A stretch of 64,000 bases of DNA from Mastigamoeba balamuthi (lineage: Eukaryota > Evosea > Mastigamoebida > Mastigamoebidae). Shown piece after piece: positions 56,639 to 64,000 of this stretch (position 1 is its first letter; every line of letters starts with the position of its first letter). Under the pieces are notes generated by a model. The model searched no databases. It was not told the DNA's origin and saw only the letters and a list, made by a program, of their open reading frames with translations. The stretch covers positions 109,562 to 173,561 of the forward strand of contig CACRSC010000472.1 in assembly GCA_902651635.1 (NCBI GenBank), written 5' to 3'. A program made the position numbers and the translations under genes.

Positions 56639-57665
56639 TCACTCAAGCAGAGGTAGAAGCGGGTCGATGTGCTCAGAGCATGGGCTTTGGAGGAGCGCAT
56701 ACTCCTGGGCCCCCGACAGCTCAGCCCAGCAGCTCTCGAGTACGTTGAGCCACTGGTTGTAGATGAAGCTGCTGTCCGGCCTCTTAATCAAGTCCGCCTC
56801 TGCCAAGTTGCGCCAGTCAGAATAGAGCAAAATTGATGGGAGCTAACAAACCGGAGAAGTGGCAGAGAATGTAGAACTTGTTCACCAGCCCCCCGTCTTG
56901 CATCAGAACGAGTCTCTCGCGCCGTGCGAGGTAGATGCTCCAGATTGGTCCGAACTTGTGGGTGATGAGACCAATACGGTACCCTCTTGAATAGTTCTGC
57001 TGGATGGCGGCGATCCTCTCTTCATCGCCATCGCTGCCATCCGGTACGTCGTAGATCATGAAGAAGTCATCACGGGTTCTCATTTGCTGGGCTACTGTCT
57101 CAGTTCGTTGTGTGGCAGAGGGGGGAGCGGACGCACAAGCCACGTGATGGGGTCGTGGGGGCTGAGTTGGGTGGCAAAGGCCCTGGAGGCACAGAACACC
57201 AGCTCGTGCCCGGGGAAAATGAACTCGCGCGTCCACACAGGCAGCAGCGTGGCAGCGTAGCTGCGATCACCCGTTGCCACAAGGGGGCGGACAGAGGTGC
57301 TCTCGGTGAACCAGCCCACGTACTCGCTGTTGGTGGGCTTCTCTGCCACGAAGAAGCACCTGATCAGGCCTCTGTCGCGCAGTGACTCCACATCAATGAC
57401 GCGCGCGGGGTCGTCCTCCTCCGAAAACCAGCGCTCCACGTCGTTGTCGTCCCCGTCTGCGTCCGCGGTGCACATTTCCTTGCCGGAACGCGGGGTGACC
57501 GTGATGCGGCCTTTTCCGTGCAGCGGCGCCGCATCCATGACGCGCGCGGGATCGTCCTCCTCCGGGACCCAGCACCGCTGCAATGCTGCTGTGCCAAAAG
57601 TGGACACACCTCCGCTGAATCAGCACGGGACCCCAGAAATGTGGGATCTTCTCCATAACGGGCAC
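56639..57665 (-). CDS. Orphan protein between the calpain paralogues
   Basis: Four exons join in frame from ATG 57665 (MPVMEKIPHFW) with introns of about 43, 65 and 63 nt, ending at 56639; about 315 aa. Two near-repeats stand close together: VPEEDDPARVMDAAPLHGKG and SEEDDPARVIDVESLRDRGL. A mixed alpha/beta region follows (VWTREFIFPGHELVFCASRA; DDFFMIYDVPDGSDGDEERI, AAIQQNYSRGYRIGLITHKF, IWSIYLARRERLVLMQDGGL) and a helical C-terminus (FIYNQWLNVLESCWAELSGA). No family recognised. It is co-oriented with both calpains and lies in the space their duplication would have created, so it either moved in with the duplication or was inserted later. Confidence 0.6.
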
Positions 57666-57775
57666 ACCGATTAAAACACTGAGCAGCTGTGTTCATCCCA
57701 TCCCAGCTGGTACATCACCAAAAGGCCTTGTTGTGTTTCTCGCACAGAATGGACTGAAGTGGTGCTCTTGAACAA

Positions 57776-59602
57776 TCACTTCGTCTTGGACGCACACTGC
57801 TTACAGAGAAGCCTTGTGTCGCGTGCCACTACTTCGGTGGTCAGCTTCTGGTTGCACACAGCGCACCGCAGGCAGCACGGGTGGTACTTCTTCCCGCACA
57901 CACTCACCGACGCCCCTGTACAATCGCACATAAGCAATTGGCAATGCTCGTGGCGACTCTGTGGTCGTACCGCTCAGTGGAGAGTTGCACGCACTGCACG
58001 CCCCGTACTTTGCACCAAACTCGGGCAGGCAGAAGTTCTGCGGTGCTTCGGCACGGTTTTTGGGAGCGTATGGCTTGAGGTGGACGGTCCGGGAGCTGTA
58101 GGTGCTGACGGTGACGTCCACGGGGAGCTTGGCGACGTGCTGGCCGTACACCTCGATCATTACCACGTGGCTCCCCCTGGGCACCTTGACACAGTTTGTG
58201 CAGCAGATCGGCGTCACCGTGAACGCCTCGGCGGTCCCGCCGTAGGGCTTGTGCGGAGGACTTGGGTCCAGCACGCACATGCGGCTCCCAACAGCCCTCT
58301 CGAGACTCTGGTGGATTGTGACGTATACCTGCGACTCGTGCTCCGCATCCAGAGTTACCAGCGCTTGATTGCCTGATGTAACTGTTAGGCGAGAACTGCA
58401 GATGGGCTTGGATGGCGAGGGGTACTTGTTAGCCTGAGGCGCTGGCTGGAGGTGTGCCAGTCGTCGTTGTAGGAGAGCAGCACGACCGTCTCGAAGAAGC
58501 GGACAAAGTCCTCGAGACACATCCAGAACTGCCCGTCGTCCGCGTCGCGCCACCCCAGCTCCGACTTGAGACCGGGGTTCCATCGGTTCTTGTCCTTGTC
58601 ACTCCACGCGCCCTTCCACTCGACTGGCCAGCTGTGAGACGAGTTCGCATAGATGCACTCCCGTCGTGCCTTGTCCCCACGGGTTGCGGATCTGGAAGAG
58701 ACGAGTGCCGGCAGGGGCGGACCTGGGCTGCCTGGCGTTGATCAGGGCGTACGCGTGGCCCTCCACGAGGCCCACCTCCGCCTTGAGGTCGCGGTTCGGG
58801 ACGTCGGGCACGCTGCAGCACATCACGTGGTCCTGAACATCGCTGTCCCTGATTGCCTGCCACAGAGCGTCCCTCGGGGTCTCCTTCACCCTGAGAACTG
58901 CACGCAGTGGTGTTTGTTGGACACAGGAAAGGTAATAGGAAGTAGCGCACTTCGGCAAGGGGCTCCCGTGATGTCCACAAGAGCCTTGGCAGGCGACCCT
59001 GCCTCGATGGCCTGGTACGAGCCGTGCAGCTTGGCGTACGCCTTCTCCAGCAGGATCACCCACAGCTCCGGCCCCTTGTTGCGCGAGAAGAGGGGCTTGC
59101 GGGTCTGCGGGCAGCAGGGGAAGAGGTCGTCGACGATGACCTCCTTGCGCTCGCCGTCGGGGTGCAGGACCACGAGGTACGCGCCCACGTCGTTGCTGAC
59201 GTGGTGTCGGAACAGCCTCTTGATGCGCGCCGGCTTCTCAGCCAGGACGCTCAGCGCCGACAGGAAGTAGCAGTCCCCCAGTGCACCCTTGTGATCCACG
59301 TCGGATGACATGCGAAGTCAGCGGAAATGCATATGCGCCCCAGCGTTTTCCAGAAAAATAGACCCGCTCCTGCCTGCAATGAAAAGAAACCAGATGTCGC
59401 GTGGGGAGGCGAGGGCCACCTGCTCGATGTCGTCGGGGGCGATGCCCTCGAAGTAGAGCTTGGGCTTCTCGCCGACAAACTCGGAGGCGCGCAGCCAGAC
59501 GGCGTCCATGGGGCGCGGCCCGATGGACGACTGCCGCGGCGGGAAGTCCGGGTCCACAAACGGGGTCCTCTCCCTGCGGCACCTCGCGATGATCTTGTCC
59601 AT
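57776..59602 (-). CDS. Calpain-like cysteine protease with C-terminal LIM domain (copy B)
   Basis: Paralogue of copy A, same order of parts. ATG at 59602 (MDKIIARCRRERTPFVDPDF), PMDAVWLRASEF, an intron of about 115 nt, then QGALGDCYFLSALSVLAEKP with the catalytic Cys. His is in GLVEGHAYALINA and Asn in LFQIRNPWGQG. The C2-like domain (ESQVYVTIHQS ... HVVMIEVYGQHVAKLPVDVT) and LIM domain (YGACSACNSPLSGT, CGKKYHPCCLRCAVCNQKL, LLCKQCASKTK, stop at 57776) follow. Where copy A has a 42-nt intron after RNV, copy B reads straight through RNKGPELW. Nucleotide similarity to copy A stays high in the core and C2-like domain but low at the ends and in introns. Likely a cytosolic, possibly calcium-tuned, regulatory protease. 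Confidence 0.88.
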
Positions 59603-59779
59603 GGGCGGGTTTGCGTGTGCTGCTGCGCGACTGGTGACTGTGCCTCTGCAAACGGATAATGAAAACTGAAATTACGGTAGTCACTGATAGTTCCTGTTGT
59701 GCGGGAGAAAGATGCGCGGATCTTCGAGGGCGGGGGAAATCTCCATTCCTGTAAACCCAAGCCCAGCCGGTCGTTTGGG

Positions 59780-62415
59780 ATGGCAGAGAACGCCACGGTC
59801 AGCGCCATCAGGGAGCTCAGCCCCTCCAAGCCCGGCTCTGTCATCGTGGTCCGCGTCGTCAGCAAGGCGCCTGTCCGCGAGTGGTCCAACGTGCGGTCCG
59901 CCGGCCGGCTCTTCAGCGTCGGCCTCGTCGACGCCTTTGGCGACGAGATCCGCGCAGCCGCCTTCAACGACGCCGTCGACCTCCTCTTCCCCCTCCTCGA
60001 AGTCGGCAAGGTGCGCCGCTGCCCCCGGCCTCTTTGTTTTCCCACCGATTTTCGTATAACGAGTCTTACGCCGTACCACGCGGTTTCCCCCCCCCCCTCC
60101 GGAATACGGCAGTGCTACTGCATCTCGGATTTCATTGTGAAGGACGTCAACAGGAAGTTCTCCAAGTTCAAGGACGAACACGTGCGTCCTGGTGGTTGCC
60201 CGGGAGTGCTGGCCTGACGTGGTGACGTGGCGTTGCGTGCGTGCGTGTGATGGGCCTGCCCCTTTGCTGGGCTGGCGCCGACAGGAGATCGTCCTCACCG
60301 TGGGCACTGCGGTGAAGCAAGTGCGCGACGACAAGACCATCCCAGAGGCCTCGTACAACTTCACGCCCATCGACGAGATCTGCAGCCGCGCCGTCGACGA
60401 GACCATTGGTGCGATCCCCCAGCGTCGTCGTCTGCTCCGCCCTGACGCAGGCGGGGGGGCCTCTGGGGCGCAGACGTCATCGGCGTCGTGATGGGCGTGT
60501 CGGAACCGACGCCGTTCACCACCAAGAGCGGATCCGAGACGTCGAGGAGGAGCGTCCTGCTGGTCGACAGGACGTCGCACAGCATCGAGCTCTATGTCTG
60601 GGCCGAGCTGGCCGTCAACCTGACGGTCAAGAAGGGCGACGTCCTCGCTCTGCGCGGCTGCAAGGTGAGCTGCTTCAACGGGAGGAGCCTCTCGTCCGCA
60701 GCCTCCACCGTGATCCGCGTGGACCCCGAGGTGCCAGAGGCCGACATGCTGCGCCAGTGGTTCGCCTCGCAGGCGGGGTCCCTCCGCGCTGTGCCCACCA
60801 CGGTGCCCGCTGCTGCGGCGTCCAGCCCTCTGCCCCCGCTGTTCACCTCGCTGGAGGACATCCCGCCGATGTCGCCTGTGTCGTACCCCAAGCTCGCGCA
60901 GGCCCCGTCGAAGCCAGCCTTGTCAACTTCGCCACAGTCGTCGACGGCGACTGCGGCGGTGGCAGTGACAGCGGCGACGGCAACGGCGGCGACGGCTCGC
61001 CGCTCGCCCTCGCAGCCGCCCTGCCTGCTTGTGATTGTGGGGTCCAACGAGAACTGGTACGAGCTGTGCGACGGCGTCGAGGTATCCGTGCCCGGGGTGG
61101 CCAACCCCGTGGCGCTGCGCGTCGAGCAGGCGGCGTGGGACGAGATGAGCCTCACGTCGTACAGCGACAGCGGCGCGATGGTGCTCCTGGGGCCTGCGAG
61201 CAGGCCCGTCGACGTCCGCCAGAAGGCCGCGCGGTCCTGCAAGCCCGACCTGGTTCTCGTCCGCAACTTCTGTCGCAGTGTCGGGGGTCGCCTGCACAGG
61301 CGCGGAGACCTGCGCAACCTGCTCCTGGGCTTCTGCCACGCCGGAGTCCCCACGGTGAACTCGTGGCCGTCGCTCCTCGCTGAGTTTGAGCGCCCTATTG
61401 TATACGGCGCCCTTGCCCAAGTGGCGCGCAAGTACGGCAAGGCCACCTTCCCCCTGATCGACCAGAACTACTACCCCGACCACTCGGAGATAGTGTAAGC
61501 GGAGCCCCCCTCTGGCCTGTCTTTCCTGCGGGAGCTCAGCGGCACGTGGGGGCCCTGCCCAGGGTTGTGCCCCAGTACCCCGTGGTGCTCAAGGTCGGGT
61601 TCCCGCACGCGGGGTTCGGCAAGGTCAAGGTGGAGAACAGCGAGGACCTCGAGGACGTCGCCAGCCTCGTCGCGCTGCATCACGACTATGCGACGGCCGA
61701 GTCGTTCGTGTCGGACGTGGCCTACGAGCTGCGCATCGTGCGCATCGCTGGGTCCAGGGGCGCCCCGACGTACTACCGCGCGCACAAGCGCGTCGGGATG
61801 GGGTGGAAGGTCAACACGGGGGCCAGCGAGCGCGAGGACGTCGAGATGTGCGAGCGGTGGAAGTTCTGGGCCGACAGGGCCAGCGAGTGCCTCGGGGGCC
61901 TCGAGCTGCTGGCGCTCGACGCCATCGTCGACTCCTCGGGGCACGAGACCATTCTCGAGGTCAACGGCAGCGAGATGGGCCTCGCCCCCGAGCACGAGCG
62001 CGACGAGCTCGAGGCCATCCGGCATCTCGTCGTCTCCCGACTCGAGTTGCGTCACCGAATGTTCGGCGGTTCGCTCCCCTGAACGAACACGTCGCCAACG
62101 CGCAGGGACGAGCTCGTGAAGCGTGCAGCGGAGTCCGGCGTGGACGCCGCGCACAGGAGTGCCCCGATGGCGCTCGTGGAGCCGGTGGAAGTGGAGGTCA
62201 TCAACCTGCGGAACGACTGCGCACAGATGCGCAGGGAGCTCGAGGGAGCGCAGGAGCAGGTCGGGGCTCTCAGGGTGTACAGGGCGCAGCACAAGAAGAG
62301 CCAGTGGTGCTGGAGCGTCCTCGTGTCGTTCATGGTCGCGCAGCAGGCTGTCATTGTGTTCCTCGCACTGCACTTCTTCGGAGAGCACGCAGAGACCGAA
62401 GCCGGCCTGCAGTGA
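59780..62415 (+). CDS. RPA1 OB folds fused to a synapsin ATP-grasp domain with C-terminal membrane segment
   Basis: Six exons fit in frame: 59780-60010, 60113-60181, 60285-60408, 60474-61492, 61540-62045 and 62106-62415; 752 aa. Residues 1-140 match RPA1 DBD-A (AIRELSPSKPGSVIVVRVVS, REWSNVRSAGRLFSVGLVDA, IRAAAFNDAVDLLFPLLEVG). Residues 141-240 match DBD-B (NFTPIDEICSRAVDETIDVI; RSVLLVDRTSHSIELYVWAE). The RPA1 zinc DBD-C is absent. After a Pro/Ser/Ala linker, residues about 325-650 match synapsin: SCKPDLVLVRNFCRSVGGRL, FCHAGVPTVNSWPSLL, FPLIDQNYYPDHSEI, YPVVLKVGFPHAGFGKVKVE, HHDYATAESFVSDVAYELRI, GWKVNTGASEREDVEMCERW and TILEVNGSEMG. ATP-grasp Lys, Glu and Asn are kept. A coiled coil and one membrane helix (WCWSVLVSFMVAQQAVIVFL) end the protein, like a tail anchor. 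DBD-B and the first half of the synapsin domain share exon 4. The last splice (62046-62105) has a weak donor; without it the protein stops at 62082 and lacks the membrane segment. Confidence 0.85.
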
Positions 62416-62443
62416 AGCGCAAGGGGGCTGCAATATCAGACCA

Positions 62444-62482
62444 GGAATATCTTCGAAGAAGATTGCGTCATCCAAGATATTT
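62444..62482. promoter_or_regulatory. Inverted pair of AATATCTT motifs before RRP6
   Basis: GGAATATCTT at 62,444-62,453 and its near complement AAGATATTT at 62,474-62,482 face each other, 27-65 bp upstream of the RRP6 ATG (62509). TTCGAAGAA lies between them. This is the clearest instance of the AATATCT motif in a short promoter: only 93 bp separate the two genes. Confidence 0.5.
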
Positions 62483-62508
62483 CATTTCCGCGCCGCCCCG
62501 ATCGAGCG

Positions 62509-64000
62509 ATGGCAGAGCAGCAGCAGCAGCGGTTCCTCGACTGCGACTCGCTCGACCAGTGGACGCAGGGCCTCTTCGAATCCCTCATGGCCGCAACCCG
62601 CGCGTCCAACAAGCTGCCCCGTGACCAGGTGCCCCCCCTGTCCCCCTCTGGTCGCCTCAGAGCCCGCACAGCAGGGAGGCGGTGCCCAGGAGGCGATGCT
62701 GACACTGTGTGCCTGTGCAGGACTACGGGTACTTCACGAGCTTCGTGCCGTTCAAGAGCGGCATGGCCAAGCAGGGCGAGCGGGTGCTGGGCCTGACGCA
62801 GAGGCTGCTCGAGATGGCCGACCCCCGCAGGGCCCCCAAGCTGCTCGAGGGGCCGCGCGACGTCGAGGACGTGTCGTACCGCTTCAACACGGGCGCCATC
62901 GACGTGCTCGACACGCTGCTCGAGGCCGTGGCACGCGCAGCAGCCCCTCCCCTCTCCCCCCGGATCAATTGTGTCGCCCCCCCTTACACTCCATCCTGAC
63001 GGCTGTGCTGCTCTCCGGACTCCCAACAGGACAACTACGCGGACGATGCCACGGGCGACAGGCAGAACCCCCGCATCATGATCTCCAAGGGCACCGCATC
63101 CGACGTGCGCTGGTGGTTGCAGTGAATGCGTGGCAGTGCTTTTTCTTTTCTTCTGCCTTAGTGGGGGCAGAGGCTCTGCTGTTAAATCGGGAGGGGCAGA
63201 TCGATCTCCTGCCCAAGAATCCTGACGCTTTTATGGCGCAGGTGTGCGCGGGCGAGTACCGCGTGATGCGCGCAGAGAATGTCGGCAGGCCCCAGCAGTC
63301 CTTCGAGTACACCCTCGACAACTCCGCGTCGGCCGTCTGGTGCCCGATCCTGGCGGAGAAGCCCAACGCGAAAACGCCTCTCGATCCCTGTACCTCTTCT
63401 GCCCCCTCCCACACACAATCCACTGTCTCTCTCCCCCCACTCCCACACACAATCCACTGTCTCTCTCTCCTCACTCACTCACTCACTCGCACCCGCATCA
63501 CAAAACCAGCGATTGTGGAGTTCAACGCCGTGAAGAGGGGGGGCAAGAAGGGGCTGCTGGGCAAGCAGAGCGGGCCGTCGGAGGAGCTGGCGGAGCACAT
63601 CAGGAAGATGGGGCTCGACGCCAAGCCGGCGAGCGCGTTCCCGCACCCGTACGAGCACGAGCTGCAGACGCTGGCGTACGAGGACTGGCAGCTCTCCGAG
63701 GCGCAGTCGGAGCCCGCCTACGCGCCGCTGGGGGCGACGCCGTGCACGTGGGTCGACAGCGCCGAGCAGGTGGACGCGCTGGTCGCGGCGCTGCGGGCGG
63801 CCAGGGTGGTGGCGATCGACCTCGAGCACCACGACTACCGCAGCTTCCAGGGATTCACGTGCCTGATGCAGATATCGGCCGGCGGGCAGGACTGGGTCGT
63901 CGACACGCTGGCGCTGCGCTCGAGGCTCGGCCCGCTCAACGCCGTCTTCACGGACCCCGCGGTCGTCAAGGTCCTGCACGGCATGGACTGGGACGTGGTG
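62509..64000 (+). CDS. RRP6: RRP6/EXOSC10 exosome exonuclease (5' part, runs off window)
   Basis: Nuclear exosome 3'-5' exonuclease that trims rRNA, snoRNA and faulty transcripts. ATG at 62509 (MAEQQQQRFLDCDSLDQW). The PMC2NT-like N-terminal region is spread over short exons (DYGYFTSFVPFKSGMAKQGE; DVSYRFNTGAIDVLDTLLEA). Next comes the RPQ...DNS linker (NVGRPQQSFEYTLDNSASAV), HPYEHELQTLAYEDWQLSEA and the exonuclease start. The exonuclease has ARVVAIDLEHHDYRSFQGFT, which carries the first Asp-Glu pair of the DEDD site, then CLMQISAGGQDWVVDTLALR and VKVLHGMDWDV with the second Asp. The window ends there, so the third motif (DxxxY) and the HRDC domain are not visible. Introns at about 62,628-62,721, 62,930-63,030 and 63,385-63,511, plus one near 63,122-63,165. 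Confidence 0.9.
63405..63510. repeat. Tandem repeat inside an RRP6 intron
   Basis: Two copies of CACACACAATCCACTGTCTC (about 33 bp apart), followed by a (CTCA)n run at 63,465-63,488, all within one C/T-rich intron. It lengthens the polypyrimidine tract. Confidence 0.7.

Noticed and set aside
60760-61020. RPA1-synapsin boundary as a false join of two neighbouring genes
   Set aside because: The boundary lies in the middle of a single uninterrupted 1,019-nt exon frame with no stop; there is no room for a stop, terminator and new start.

Overview
This is nuclear DNA of a free-living unicellular eukaryote. Coding DNA is very GC-rich with C/G third positions. Genes carry many short introns (about 42-120 nt, almost all GT-AG) and sit close together on both strands. 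The gene set is rich in actin, Rho and membrane functions: a tandem coronin, a DOCK RhoGEF, a RhoGAP-WD40 protein, an NT-C2/DIL protein, calpain-LIM proteases and a calcineurin-type phosphatase. Secreted wall-type hydrolases are also present. This fits an amoeboid protist, most likely an amoebozoan; the exact lineage is a guess.

Layout. 0.3-0.4 kb: a three-copy hairpin repeat. 0.9-4.3 kb (+): a coronin-7 type protein. 4.5-5.9 kb (-): an unrecognised CxxC protein. 6.6-11.0 kb (-): a WW/RhoGAP/WD40 protein. 11.2-22.5 kb: an AT-rich accessory island. It holds a decayed LINE reverse transcriptase, a pogo/Tigger-type transposase fragment inside a recent 0.5-kb duplication, several dispersed repeats, strong hairpins and at least two small multi-exon orphan genes. 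22.6-24.9 kb (-): a membrane nucleotide cyclase at the island edge. 25.5-26.5 kb (-): a Ser/Pro-rich protein. 26.8-34.3 kb (+): a DOCK-C/D RhoGEF. 34.7-36.8 kb (+): a calcineurin-like phosphatase. 36.9-44.1 kb: two secreted proteins, one a GH5-type hydrolase with three ShK domains. Between them lies an orphan gene together with a truncated copy of its own front end. 44.7-47.5 kb (-): an LRR/coiled-coil/SAM-like/U-box protein. 47.7-51.0 kb (+): an NT-C2/coiled-coil/DIL protein. 51.2-54.2 kb (-): a SAGA SPT20 homologue. 54.5-59.6 kb (-): two calpain-LIM paralogues flanking an orphan gene. 59.8-62.4 kb (+): the most remarkable gene. 62.5 kb to the end (+): the front of an RRP6/EXOSC10 exonuclease.

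The standout is the gene at 59.8-62.4 kb. One spliced reading frame of about 752 codons joins the two core ssDNA-binding OB folds of RPA1 to a synapsin-type ATP-grasp domain, then a coiled coil and a C-terminal membrane segment. The DNA-binding and synapsin parts lie in one uninterrupted exon, so the join is not a splice-prediction artefact. I know of no described protein with this architecture.

Other signals worth following are an AATATCT-like motif just upstream of many start codons, LRRs encoded one per exon, a cyclase with substituted active-site residues, and a precise intron presence/absence difference between the calpain paralogues.

Exon boundaries were read by eye from frame continuity and splice consensus; none was tested against transcripts.
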